A stretch of 64,000 bases of DNA from Actinomycetota bacterium (GTDB lineage: Bacteria > Actinomycetota > Thermoleophilia > Solirubrobacterales > Solirubrobacteraceae): assembly GCA_005884115.1 (NCBI GenBank), contig VAXW01000007.1:1-64000 (forward strand). The letters are read 5' to 3'. Of this stretch, positions 9,111-19,071 are shown piece after piece. The notes beneath the pieces were generated by a model. The model searched no databases, was not told where the DNA came from, and saw only the letters and a list, made by a program, of their open reading frames with translations. Position numbers and translations under genes: made by a program. Each line of letters opens with the position of its first letter. Position 1 is the stretch's first letter.

Positions 9111-10040
9111 ATGCGACCAGGCTACGACCAGAAGCTGTACGTCCTCGCCTTCGACCACCGCGGCTCCTTCCAGAAGAAGTTCTTCGGCATCGACGGCGAG
9201 CCCGACCCCGAGCAGACGGCGATCATCGCCGACGCCAAGCACCTCATCTTCGAGGGGCTCTTACAGGCGGTCGCAGCGGGCGCAGATCCAGCCGTGACAG
9301 GCGTGCTCGTCGATGAGCAGTTCGGCTCCAACGTGCCCCAGCAGGCCGCCGAGCGGGGCCTCAAGCTCGCGATGCCGGCCGAGCGCTCGGGCCAGAGCAT
9401 GTTCGACTTCCAGTACGGCGAGGACTTCGCCGCCCATATCGAAGCGCTCAATCCCGACTTCGCGAAGGTCCTCGTCCGCTACAACCCCGACAGCGACGCC
9501 GCCGGCAACCGCGAGCAGCTGGCCAAGCTGCTTCGCCTGAGCGATTGGCTCAAGCAGCACGATCCCAAGTTCCTCTTCGAGCTGCTCGTGCCAGCTGAGC
9601 AGGCGCAACTCGATAGCGTGGGGGGCGACTCCGAGCGCTACGACACTGAGCTTCGCCCCGAGCTCATGCGCCGCGCGATCGCCGAGATCCAGGACGCAGG
9701 CATCGAGGTCGATGTGTGGAAGATCGAGGGCGTCGATGCGCGTTCGGACTGCGAGATGCTCGTCTCGCAGGTCCGTTCCGGCGGGCGCGACGGGGTCGTG
9801 TGCGTCGTGCTCGGGCGCGGCGCCGATGACGCCAAGGTCGACCACTGGCTCACGCAAGCGGCCCCCGTCGAGGGCTTCGTCGGGTTCGCGATCGGGCGCT
9901 CCATCTGGTGGGACCCGTTGAAGGCCTACGTCGACGGCAAGATCGAGCGCGCGGCGGGCGCGCGCAAGATCGCCGAGAACTACCTGCGATTCGTCAACGT
10001 CTACGAGCGCGCCGAGGGCAGGGCCCGCGTGACCAGCTAG
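9111..10040 (+). CDS. DUF2090 family protein, aldolase-like
   Basis: 309 aa with the DUF2090 pattern (LYVLAFDHRGSFQKKFFG at the N-terminus, VLVDEQFG, FELLVPAE, DVWKIEGVD), the same domain that forms the C-terminal half of some IolC proteins. It is a TIM-barrel related to class I aldolases such as tagatose-bisphosphate and deoxyketogluconate-phosphate aldolases. No iol genes are nearby, so the substrate is not defined. GGGGG lies just upstream of the ATG. The next small membrane gene begins 16 nt after its stop and may be co-transcribed. Confidence 0.75.
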   Translation: MRPGYDQKLYVLAFDHRGSFQKKFFGIDGEPDPEQTAIIADAKHLIFEGLLQAVAAGADPAVTGVLVDEQFGSNVPQQAAERGLKLAMPAERSGQSMFDFQYGEDFAAHIEALNPDFAKVLVRYNPDSDAAGNREQLAKLLRLSDWLKQHDPKFLFELLVPAEQAQLDSVGGDSERYDTELRPELMRRAIAEIQDAGIEVDVWKIEGVDARSDCEMLVSQVRSGGRDGVVCVVLGRGADDAKVDHWLTQAAPVEGFVGFAIGRSIWWDPLKAYVDGKIERAAGARKIAENYLRFVNVYERAEGRARVTS

Positions 10041-10055
10041 CGGCGAGCTGACGTC

Positions 10056-10295
10056 GTGAAGATGCGGCAGAGCCTCGCTGATTGGGAGCGGGCGTTCACC
10101 AGGGAGATATCGCTCGACCGCCTGCGTCGCGACCGCCTGCGCCAGACCGTCGAGCAGCGAACGCTCAAGCGCCGGCTCCAGCGCCGCCAGAAGCGCGGCT
10201 CGATGCGTTTCGTGGCGCTCGTGCTCACGCTCGTGATGACGGCCGTCATCGTCACCGTCGTCATGTTTCGGACGCTGTATCTGCTGCTCGGCTAG
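10056..10295 (+). CDS. Small single-pass membrane protein
   Basis: 79 aa starting with GTG. The first ~50 residues are very basic and helical (RLRRDRLRQTVEQRTLKRRLQRR) and one C-terminal transmembrane helix follows (FVALVLTLVMTAVIVTVVMF). No recognisable family. Spacing of 16 nt from the DUF2090 gene suggests one transcript. Confidence 0.6.
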   Translation: MKMRQSLADWERAFTREISLDRLRRDRLRQTVEQRTLKRRLQRRQKRGSMRFVALVLTLVMTAVIVTVVMFRTLYLLLG

Positions 10296-10374
10296 GGGCG
10301 TGGAGAGCCGGCCTTGCTCACGCTAGGGAGCGGGGCGCTCCGCGCACCCGGTCGCAGGCGGCGCGTAGCGACCG

Positions 10375-10611
10375 CTAGTCCTCGCCGATCTCGCCCAATG
10401 CGTCGTTGACCTCGGCACGCTTGGCCTCGTCGAGCGCGCCATCGGCGTCTTCGCGGTGGATCTCCACGTAGATCTCCTTGCGAAACACCGGGATCTCCTG
10501 GGGAGCTTGTATGCCGATGCGGACCTTCTCCCCCATGACCGACAGCACCGACACCTCGACGTCGTCGCCGATCATGATGCTCTGGTTGGACTTGCGCGTC
10601 AGGACCAGCAT
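10375..10611 (-). CDS. csrA: CsrA carbon storage regulator
   Basis: 78 aa beginning MLVLTRKSNQSIMIGDD, with KVRIGIQAP and the VFRKEIY segment, all diagnostic of CsrA, a dimeric RNA-binding protein that recognises GGA loops in mRNA leaders. The true start is the internal ATG at 10611 (AAAGG upstream); the ORF track start at 10743 adds unrelated sequence. The C-terminal ~20 residues are acidic. In Gram-positive bacteria csrA usually accompanies flagellar genes; none are in this window. A ccccggcaccgggg hairpin lies ~70 nt upstream of the start. Confidence 0.93.
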   Translation of the reverse strand: MLVLTRKSNQSIMIGDDVEVSVLSVMGEKVRIGIQAPQEIPVFRKEIYVEIHREDADGALDEAKRAEVNDALGEIGED

Positions 10612-10827
10612 GCGGTGCACCTTTTCGTTGGCAACAGTCCGGCGCCAATCCCCGACCACCGGTGCGCCAAGCATAACCCCGGCACCGGGGGAAAGCGAAC
10701 CCCTGGGCGAGAACCCGCAACGTCCACCCATGCGATGCCGCAAACAGCGCAGAATTGTGCCGTTCTGGTGGCGCCCTCAGCCCGAGCCGCGCGCAAAGCT
10801 CAATGCGCTAGTCTCCCCGCACCCTAG

Positions 10828-11430
10828 ATGCCCCGGAAATCCCTGCGCCCGAACCTCAACCAGATCCGCGCCTGGGTACGACAAGGCCGCACCGACGCCT
10901 GGGTCGCGCATCAGCTTGAGGTCAGCGTGCGCGACATCGAGCAGTTCAAGCGCCAGAACGACCTCATGAGCGAGGAGGAGCTCGCCGAGGGGTCCTCGTC
11001 CGCCGACTACGAGGAGGAGGTCGACCTGCGGGCGGAGGACGACGCACTGATCGCCGCAGAGCTCGAGGCCGCCGAACTGGAGGCCGAGCGCGCGCGAGAG
11101 GAGGCCGAGCGCGCGCGAGAGGAGGCCGAGCGGCGCGAGGCCGATGAGCGCGCGGAGGCCGAGGGCGAGGATGTCGAGGACGCCGGCACGCGCGCGCCCC
11201 CCAGGCGCCGCCGCGGCGGGCGCGCGCGCCGGGCACTCGGCGGGCGCGCGCGCAAAGTCGGCCCGCTCGAGGGGACCTTCGACCACGGTGAGGAGGGCTA
11301 TGGCCTGTGGCTCGACCCCGCTGTGCAAGACAACCCCATCTATGCCGAGCACTGGGCTGGCCACCGGCCGATCGAGGTGACGATCGAGGAGGACCAGATC
11401 GTCATCCGCCGCGCCGGCGATGAGGACTGA
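10828..11430 (+). CDS. Conserved protein with acidic coiled coil and tandem repeat
   Basis: 200 aa. The N-terminal ~50 residues look like a small helical module (LNQIRAWVRQGRTDAWVAHQL...IEQFKRQNDL), the middle is a highly charged coiled coil with tandem EAERARE repeats, then a basic Arg-rich patch, and the C-terminal ~60 residues form a compact domain (GTFDHGEEGYGLWLDPAV...PIEVTIEEDQIVIRR). The family looks lineage-specific; function unknown. Divergent from csrA. Confidence 0.65.
   Translation: MPRKSLRPNLNQIRAWVRQGRTDAWVAHQLEVSVRDIEQFKRQNDLMSEEELAEGSSSADYEEEVDLRAEDDALIAAELEAAELEAERAREEAERAREEAERREADERAEAEGEDVEDAGTRAPPRRRRGGRARRALGGRARKVGPLEGTFDHGEEGYGLWLDPAVQDNPIYAEHWAGHRPIEVTIEEDQIVIRRAGDED
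11080..11121. repeat. Two exact 21-bp tandem repeats
   Basis: The unit gaggccgagcgcgcgcgaga plus g occurs twice back to back, followed by a degenerate third copy. It lies inside the coiled-coil part of the gene at 10828 and encodes EAERARE units, so copy number could vary without breaking the frame. Confidence 0.85.
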
Positions 11431-11437
11431 GGCCGCG

Positions 11438-11761
11438 CTAGCCTCCCGGGCCGCGGCGCCCGCCAGCGTAATCTGAGGCCTCGCGCAGGTACCTCGCGAA
11501 GGCTGCGTCGACCACCACGCCGGCGTCCCACGCCCAAGGATCCTGGGGCGCCTCGCGCATGGCCACGGCCAGGCACCAGCCTGTGCCCGCGCCGTAGAGC
11601 TCGACGAGCTCGTCTATCGAGAAGCGCCCACCGAGCCGCCTGCGCAGCTCAGCTACGAGCGCCTCGATCACTCGCTCCAGGCGCGCCGCCCGGTCCGGCG
11701 GCCCCGAGCGCAGCCGCCGCTCGCCCTGCTGCCACTGGTAGATCGCGTTGTCGAACGACAC
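11438..11761 (-). CDS. Conserved protein of unknown function
   Basis: 107 aa: a helical N-terminus (NAIYQWQQGERRL...ARLERVIEALVAELRRRLGG) and FSIDELVELYGAGTGWCLAVAMREAPQDPWAWDAGVVVDAAFARYLREA. No signal peptide or membrane segment. Family unknown to me. Convergent with the coiled-coil gene, 7 nt apart. Confidence 0.6.
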   Translation of the reverse strand: MSFDNAIYQWQQGERRLRSGPPDRAARLERVIEALVAELRRRLGGRFSIDELVELYGAGTGWCLAVAMREAPQDPWAWDAGVVVDAAFARYLREASDYAGGRRGPGG

Positions 11762-11868
11762 CGGCCGAAGTTAGCAGCGGTCTGGGGCCCCGCTACACGC
11801 ACGCTACGCTGCTTGGGGCGCGCGAGCCAGGGCGCGTCGGGCTCGCAAGCGGCGCTCGCGCCGGCTGC

Positions 11869-12279
11869 TCAGTTGGGCGGCAGACCGTTCACGACGTACT
11901 GCAGCTCGCTGCCATGCGCCATGCCCAGGCGCCTTGCCTGTCCTTCAACGGTTCCTTGGCGGCCAAGAACTTCGCGCTGGCGCTCGAGCGTCGCGTGTTC
12001 GCGCTGCATCGCAGCCACGCGCGCGTTGTCTGCGCGCGCCTGCCTCCAAGTCGAGAACGTGCGAAGCCCCGCGCTCAGATACAGGTACAGGAGCGCCACC
12101 AGCACGAACAGCATCGCCAGACGCCCGACCCGGTCCCAGCGCACGCGCGGCGCCGTGCGCTTTCCCGCCCGCGCCGGCGCAGCGCTTGAAGCGCGCACCG
12201 GCGCGACAGCACCTCCCCGCGAGGGCGGGCGCCGCTGCGAGCGCTGCCGTGGGTCGGCATAAACGGGGGCTTGCGGCAC
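11869..12279 (-). CDS. FtsB/DivIC septum formation initiator
   Basis: ~136 aa with a basic cytoplasmic N-terminus, one transmembrane helix (LAMLFVLVALLYLYLSAG), a periplasmic-side coiled coil (NARVAAMQREHATLERQREVLG) and the family's closing segment EGQARRLGMAHGSELQYVV. FtsB/DivIC bridges FtsL and FtsQ in the divisome. It lies directly downstream of eno, the classic eno-ftsB arrangement. The start is unclear: GTG 12279 gives a sensible length but no Shine-Dalgarno; the ORF track start at 12792 runs through enolase. Confidence 0.8.
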   Translation of the reverse strand: MPQAPVYADPRQRSQRRPPSRGGAVAPVRASSAAPARAGKRTAPRVRWDRVGRLAMLFVLVALLYLYLSAGLRTFSTWRQARADNARVAAMQREHATLERQREVLGRQGTVEGQARRLGMAHGSELQYVVNGLPPN

Positions 12280-12320
12280 TGTGGGAGCGCATTCGCCGCG
12301 CGGCGCCCCGCTCCTGCCCC

Positions 12321-13655
<1,335 letters not shown>

Positions 13656-14840
13656 CTATTTTTTGCTCGTGGTCGCCGGCGCGGTCGTGGTCGGGGCCGT
13701 CGTGGGCGGCGTGATCGGCGCTTTGGTGGGCGTCGTTTTGGGCGCTTTGTACTGCTTGCAATCCATCACCACGAACCCCGCCCTGCAGTCCGTTTTCGCT
13801 ATCCACTTGGTTTTGAAGCGTTTCACGAAGTTCGTCAGCGCCGACTGCTGCTGCGTGGCCGTGAGCTGCGCTTTGATCGTCGCACGCGCCTGCTGAAGCG
13901 TCTGCTGGCTGCCCGCGGTGGTGTTCTTGACACGGAAAATGTAATAGCCAAAGGCGGTCTTGACCGGACCGGAGAGCACGTTCTTCTTCGCCGAGAAGAC
14001 CGCCTGGTCGAGCGATTTCTCCTCCTGGCCTTTGACCACGCCCGGGAGCAGTCCGCCGTTGGACTTGCTCGTGGGGTCGATCGAGGAGCTCTTGGCGACG
14101 CTCGCAAAGCTCTTCCCGGATTCGACTTCTCCCTTCGCCTTCTTGGCTGCAGCTTCAGTCTTCGTGAGGATCAGTTCAAGATCGCGTTTTTCGGGAACGC
14201 TGAAGCGCTGTGGATTTTCGTGGTAGTACTTTTCGATCTGGGCCGGTGTTACTTTCGCTTTCTGTTTCGCGATCTTCTGCTGGATTTTCGATGACAGCAA
14301 GTTCAGCTTCACGCGCAGCAAAAGGTCGGAGATCGACTGACCCGAGTTGGCAAGGAATTTTTCGAATTCTGAGGCTTTCGGGAACTGCTGGTTGCGAATC
14401 TGTTCAAAGCGCTTCTTGACTTCCTTGTCAGAGACCTTCACTCCCAAAGAGCCCGCTTCACCGAGCACCCAGCTCGAGGAGATCAAAAAGCCGAGCACCT
14501 CCTGCTGAAGCGATTTGTACTGCTGTTCACACTGCGTCTTGAACTGCGCCACAGTCGGCGCCGGCTGGCCTTTGGCGGGCTTCGGGGCGGTCGCCTGAAG
14601 GTGTGCGATGCACGCCGTGTAACGCGGCGGTTCTGGGATCGCGGGCTTGCTCGCGGCCTGAGTGGTGGCGCCGCTGGCCAGTGCGGCGATACCCATCCAG
14701 TGCGTGAACGTCGTTTTCGTGATCGGCTTGCCGTCGACCGTCACGACCGCGTTCCCGGGAATGCCGCCGCATCCTGAGATCACGGCGAGCGCAAACAAAA
14801 CGGCGCCAAGCGCCGGTATGAAGCGAGAAGCTCGGGGCAC
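13656..14840 (-). CDS. Parvulin-type peptidyl-prolyl isomerase lipoprotein (PrsA/SurA-like)
   Basis: 394 aa extracytoplasmic foldase. A signal peptide ends in a lipobox (AVISGC, residues ~18-23). A SurA-N-like chaperone segment follows, then one parvulin domain (~residues 215-330: KRDLELILTKTEAAAKKAKGEVESG..FASVAKSSSIDPTSKSNGGLLPGVVKG...FGYYIFRV). The C-terminus is a Thr/Pro/Lys-rich tail. The gene is rich in Lys/Gln codons and visibly poorer in GC than its neighbours. Lies between mfd and eno, same strand. Confidence 0.87.
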   Translation of the reverse strand: MPRASRFIPALGAVLFALAVISGCGGIPGNAVVTVDGKPITKTTFTHWMGIAALASGATTQAASKPAIPEPPRYTACIAHLQATAPKPAKGQPAPTVAQFKTQCEQQYKSLQQEVLGFLISSSWVLGEAGSLGVKVSDKEVKKRFEQIRNQQFPKASEFEKFLANSGQSISDLLLRVKLNLLSSKIQQKIAKQKAKVTPAQIEKYYHENPQRFSVPEKRDLELILTKTEAAAKKAKGEVESGKSFASVAKSSSIDPTSKSNGGLLPGVVKGQEEKSLDQAVFSAKKNVLSGPVKTAFGYYIFRVKNTTAGSQQTLQQARATIKAQLTATQQQSALTNFVKRFKTKWIAKTDCRAGFVVMDCKQYKAPKTTPTKAPITPPTTAPTTTAPATTSKK

Positions 14841-14888
14841 GACGCGGGCACTCTAGCGGAAAGCACCCAGGGGCGCGCAGGCCGCGTC

Positions 14889-17800
14889 TCAGGCGGCCTC
14901 GCGCATCACCGCGAGCAGAACGTCGGCCGCCGCGACGACGCTCGGGAAGCGCTCGTGTCCCTCCTCGGGGACGCGCACCAATACCTGTGAGCGGCCCGAT
15001 TCATAGGAGGCGCCTGGGAGGCGCTCGCGCAGGCGCCGCGCACGAACCGAGTCCAGCTCGATCGGTACCACGGCCAGGCGATCGCCGCGGAAGCTCACCG
15101 TCTGCGCGCCCGCCTGGCCGAACTTGATGCGCGCGCGCTGCAGCGCGAGCAGGTTCGCAAGCGGTTCGGGGACAGGCCCGAAGCGGTCCTCGAGCTCCTC
15201 GTGCAGTTCCTCGACCTCGGCCACCTCGATTGCGCCCGCGACGCGCCTGTGCACGTCGATCTTGGCGCGCTCATAGGGGATGTAGTCGGCGGGGACATAT
15301 GCGTCGACGTTCACATCCAGGCGCACCGGCTCCGGCTCCTGCAGCTGCGGACCTCCGCCGTCGCGGGCCGCGCGCGCCCCGCTGCCCCGCTCCGCGGCCG
15401 CCACGGCCTCATCGAGCATCTGCATGTAGAGCTCGAACCCCAAGGCGGCCACGTGACCCGACTGCTCGTCGCCGAGCAGGTTCCCGGCTCCACGTATCTC
15501 CAGGTCGCGCATCGCGATCTGAAAGCCCGCGCCCAGCTCGGTGTGGTCGGAGAGGGCCGACAAGCGCTGCGCGGCCTCCTGGGTGAGCGCCCGTGCGGAG
15601 TCGTACAGCAGATAGGCATAGGCGCGCTCGCGGCTGCGCCCGACGCGCCCGCGTATCTGGTAGAGCTGGGCAAGCCCGAAGGAGTCGGCGTGCTCGACGA
15701 TCAGGGTATTCGCCTGCGGGATGTCGATGCCCGACTCGATGATCGACGTGCACACGAGCACCTCCGTGCCCCCGCGCAGGTAATCGATCATCACGGCCTC
15801 GAGCTCCCCCTCCGGCATCTGGCCGTGGGCCACGGCGAAGCGCACGCCGGGGCACAGCGCGCGCAGCCGTTCGGCCTGCTCGGCGATCGACTCGACCCGG
15901 TTGTGCAGGAAGAACGCCTGCCCGCCACGCTCGTGCTCGCGCATGATCGCGCGCTTGACGAGCTCCTCCTCGTACTCGCCCACATACGTCCGCACCGGCC
16001 GGCGGCCCTCGGGCGGCGTCTCGATGACGGAGATGTCGCGCAGCCCCGCCAGCGACATCTGCAGGGTTCGGGGGATCGGGGTGGCCGACATCGAGATCAC
16101 GTCGACGCGAAGCTTCAGCGCGCGCAACAGCTCCTTCTGCTTGACGCCGAAACGCTGCTCCTCATCGACGATCAACAGCCCGAGGTCCTTCGCGCGCACG
16201 TCTCTGGAGAGCAGCCTGTGCGTCCCGATGAGGATGTCGACCCGCCCCTCGCGGAAGCCGGTCACGGCCGCGTTCTGCTCGGCTGTGCTGCGAAAGCGCG
16301 AGACGTGCTCGACGTTGATCGGGTAGTCGGCCAAGCGCTCGCTGAACGTGCCGTAATGCTGCAGTGCGAGGATCGTCGTCGGCACGAGCATCATCACCTG
16401 CTTGCCGTCGGCGGCGGCCTTGAAGGCTCCGCGCAACGCCACCTCGGTCTTGCCGTAGCCGACATCCCCGCACACGAGCCGGTCCATGGGCAGCGGCGCC
16501 TCCATGTCGCCCTTCACGAACTCGATCGCCTCTCGCTGATCGGGCGTCTCGCTGAAGGGGAACAGCGCCTCGAACTCCCGCTGCCAGTCCGAGTCCGCGG
16601 CAAACGCGTGCCCGCTGCGCCGCCGGCGCTCTGCGTACAGCGTGAGCAGCTCGCCCGAGAGCTCCTGGGCCGCACGGCGGGCGCGCGCCTTCATCGCCTC
16701 CCAGCGCGTGCCCCCGAGCTTGCTGAGCGGCGGGTGCTCGGCGCCGGCGCCCACGTAGCGCGAGATCTTCGCCAGCTGGTCGGTGGGAGCGAACACGCGA
16801 TCGTCGCCCTGGTATTCCAGGTACAGGTAGTCGCGAGTCACCCCGGCGACGGTTCGCGTCTGAAAGCCCGCGAAGCGCGCGATCCCGTGGTCCTCGTGCA
16901 CGACGATGTCGCCGCTGCGAAGCTCGCTGAAGGAGCGCAGCGCGCCCCTGCGTGCCCCGGCGCGCCTCCCGGCCGCGCCTTCGCGCTCGCGACGCGCCGC
17001 CGCGTGGCGCAGCAGGCGGTGCTCGGGAAAGACCGCGAGCTTCAACGACGGCGCGATGAAGCCCTCGCGCAGCGAGGCGGCAGCGAGCCGCAGGCCGGGT
17101 CCGGCCACCGGACTGGCAGCGCGCTTTCCCTCGCCCCCGTCCTCGGCCTCGTCCAGCCAGCGCGCGCTGAGGCTTCCCAGGTTGTATGCCGCACGTTCGC
17201 CTTCGCCGCGGCGCGGGAACGCGATCACCGTCTCGTAGCCCGAGCGCACCAGCTTTTCGAGCTGCGGCTCGGCTTCGGCGAGCGAGCGCGCCGTGCTGTC
17301 CGCAGCCTGTGCGCGCAGCTCGTGCGGCTGGCCGCTCGAGATCGCCGACAGCCACACGTTCGCGCGGGCGCGCAGCGCAGCTTCGACGACATCCGGGCGC
17401 ACGTACAGGTGGTGGGCATCTTCATCGGCGAACGCCGCGCACACGTCGCTCCAGTGGTCGCTCAGCACCGGCGCGAGTTCCTCCTCCGCGGCCACGAGCA
17501 GGCAGGTTCGCTCGGCTACAAGCTCCAGCAGCGCCTGGAAGCGGTCGACGGGAAGCAGCTCGGCGATATCCGGTCGCGAGGCGCCGCGCTCGCCGCTGCC
17601 AGACACCCCCGAGACCCCGGCGACGCGTGCACCGTCGTCGCGCGGGCCGCCGGCAACTCCTCCCGCGAGCTCCGCCGCCGCGCGGTGCTCGCTCGCCAGC
17701 TCCGACGCGGGCGCGATCTCGACTTCATCGACCTCCCCCAGCGAGCGCTGCGTGAAGGTCGAGAACCAGCGCAGCGACTCGATCTCGATGTCGAACATAT

Positions 17801-18398
17801 CGACGCGTACAGCGCGCTCCTCGGTTGCGCCGAAGATGTCGAGCAGGCCCCCGCGCAGCGCGAACTGCCCGCGCTCCTGGACCTGGTCGGCGCGTTCGTA
17901 GCCGGCGTCCACGAGCTCGGCCGCGCACTCCTCCAGATCGAGCAGGTCGCCGACGCGCAGGCTGAACGAGCGCGGCCGCAGCGCAGGGTCTGGGACCTTC
18001 TCGGACAACGCGACCGCGCTGACGACGACGACAGCGCTGTCGTCCTTGCCCAGCAGCGCATCGAGCGCGGCCATGCGCAGTCCGACCAGGTGCGCGGGCG
18101 GAAGCAGGTGCGACTCATACGTCACTCCCCGCGACGGGTAGTAGCGCACGCGGCGGGGATACAGCCACGCGCGCAGGTCGGCGGCGAGATCGCGTGCCGC
18201 GCGATCGTCGCCCACAACCACGAGATGCGTGCTGCCGCGTGCGTCCGCGTCGTGCTCGGCGATCGCGGCGATCAGGTAGGGCTGCAGCGAGGCCGAGGCA
18301 AAGGCGCGCCCGCCGTCCCGCGCGAGCGCAGTCGCGGCCGTGTCATTTTCGATGCGGGCGAGGAGTGATCGGAGCGCCATTGACGAAGCCGTCAACAC
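14889..18398 (-). CDS. mfd: Transcription-repair coupling factor Mfd
   Basis: 1169 aa. Removes stalled RNA polymerase and recruits UvrA to damage. The N-terminal UvrB-like domain is followed by a CarD-type polymerase-interaction domain (RSGDIVVHEDHGIARF, ~residue 490), helicase motor 1 with Walker A GDVGYGKTEVALRGAF and the DEEQ box (LLIVDEEQRFGV), motor 2 (VLVCTSIIESGIDIPQ; QIRGRVGRS) and the C-terminal TRCF domain. GTG 18398 has GGAG 9 nt upstream; ATG 18380 is the alternative. Confidence 0.96.
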   Translation of the reverse strand: MLTASSMALRSLLARIENDTAATALARDGGRAFASASLQPYLIAAIAEHDADARGSTHLVVVGDDRAARDLAADLRAWLYPRRVRYYPSRGVTYESHLLPPAHLVGLRMAALDALLGKDDSAVVVVSAVALSEKVPDPALRPRSFSLRVGDLLDLEECAAELVDAGYERADQVQERGQFALRGGLLDIFGATEERAVRVDMFDIEIESLRWFSTFTQRSLGEVDEVEIAPASELASEHRAAAELAGGVAGGPRDDGARVAGVSGVSGSGERGASRPDIAELLPVDRFQALLELVAERTCLLVAAEEELAPVLSDHWSDVCAAFADEDAHHLYVRPDVVEAALRARANVWLSAISSGQPHELRAQAADSTARSLAEAEPQLEKLVRSGYETVIAFPRRGEGERAAYNLGSLSARWLDEAEDGGEGKRAASPVAGPGLRLAAASLREGFIAPSLKLAVFPEHRLLRHAAARREREGAAGRRAGARRGALRSFSELRSGDIVVHEDHGIARFAGFQTRTVAGVTRDYLYLEYQGDDRVFAPTDQLAKISRYVGAGAEHPPLSKLGGTRWEAMKARARRAAQELSGELLTLYAERRRRSGHAFAADSDWQREFEALFPFSETPDQREAIEFVKGDMEAPLPMDRLVCGDVGYGKTEVALRGAFKAAADGKQVMMLVPTTILALQHYGTFSERLADYPINVEHVSRFRSTAEQNAAVTGFREGRVDILIGTHRLLSRDVRAKDLGLLIVDEEQRFGVKQKELLRALKLRVDVISMSATPIPRTLQMSLAGLRDISVIETPPEGRRPVRTYVGEYEEELVKRAIMREHERGGQAFFLHNRVESIAEQAERLRALCPGVRFAVAHGQMPEGELEAVMIDYLRGGTEVLVCTSIIESGIDIPQANTLIVEHADSFGLAQLYQIRGRVGRSRERAYAYLLYDSARALTQEAAQRLSALSDHTELGAGFQIAMRDLEIRGAGNLLGDEQSGHVAALGFELYMQMLDEAVAAAERGSGARAARDGGGPQLQEPEPVRLDVNVDAYVPADYIPYERAKIDVHRRVAGAIEVAEVEELHEELEDRFGPVPEPLANLLALQRARIKFGQAGAQTVSFRGDRLAVVPIELDSVRARRLRERLPGASYESGRSQVLVRVPEEGHERFPSVVAAADVLLAVMREAA

Positions 18399-18435
18399 AA
18401 TAGGTCGCTCCGGCGCCCTGTCTGGCGGCAGCTGC

Positions 18436-19023
18436 TCAGTTCGCCAGCGCGGCTTCGCGCACCAGCCGCTCGACCTCGTCGCAGGAGCGCGCGATCAGCG
18501 CCTGCACCTGCTCGGGCGGCTCGCGAAAGCGACCCAGAACGTATGCGGAGACGATCTCGGGGTCGCTCGAGTCGGGGCGTCCTACTCCGACCCGCACGCG
18601 CGCGAAGTCCGCGCTGCCGAGCTCGCGCTTGACGGAGCGCAGCCCGTTGTGGCCGGCGAGGCCTCCCCCTGTCCTCGAGCGCACCTCCCCGAACGGGAGG
18701 TCGATCTCGTCGTGAACGACGAGCACGCGCCCGAGCTCCACCCTCAGTGCTCCGCGTGCCGGCCCGACCGAGCGGCCGGCCTCGTTCATGAACGTCTGCG
18801 GGCACAGGATCGCGGCGCGCGCGCGCGCCGGCACGCGAGCGCCGCCGCCCCCTAGCTCGCCGCCGACCTCAAGATCCACTTGCCCTTCGGCGATGCGGCC
18901 GCGGAAGCGCTCCTTCCAGGCGTCCAGCCTCCAGCGCTCGGCAAGCGCGAGCGCCACCCTGAAGCCGACGTTGTGGCGCGTGCTGTCGTGCTCTGGTCCT
19001 GGATTGCCGAGCCCGACGATCAG
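18436..19023 (-). CDS. pth: Peptidyl-tRNA hydrolase, probable CTG start
   Basis: Recycles tRNA from peptidyl-tRNA released by ribosomes. The ORF track starts at an internal GTG (18957), which would remove essential residues. Reading upstream in frame gives IVGLGNPGPEHDSTRHNVGFR, containing the conserved Asn (GNPG) and the catalytic His (TRHNVG); the Asp (HDEIDLP) and FMNEAG follow. Between the rplY stop (TAG 19072) and this segment there is no ATG, GTG or TTG in frame. CTG 19021-19023 falls exactly where the family has its first Met (MIVGLGNPG) and has GGGGGAG 11 nt upstream. Alternatively one missing G in the GGGGG run would bring a GTG into frame. 195 aa, normal length. Confidence 0.88.
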   Translation of the reverse strand: MIVGLGNPGPEHDSTRHNVGFRVALALAERWRLDAWKERFRGRIAEGQVDLEVGGELGGGGARVPARARAAILCPQTFMNEAGRSVGPARGALRVELGRVLVVHDEIDLPFGEVRSRTGGGLAGHNGLRSVKRELGSADFARVRVGVGRPDSSDPEIVSAYVLGRFREPPEQVQALIARSCDEVERLVREAALAN

Positions 19024-19071
19024 CCAGTCGACCGCTCCCCCACGCGCGCGAAACGGGTTGCGCAGGAGCGG

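Noticed and set aside
15201-18368. 1055-aa plus-strand ORF antisense to mfd, and similar long ORFs at 11934-14294 (+), 44320-46050 (-), 47338-49023 (-), 4285-5409 (+) and 5647-7131 (-)
   Set aside because: They are open only because of the high GC content; they lie opposite well-recognised genes and their proteins are Arg/His/Ala-rich with no motifs.
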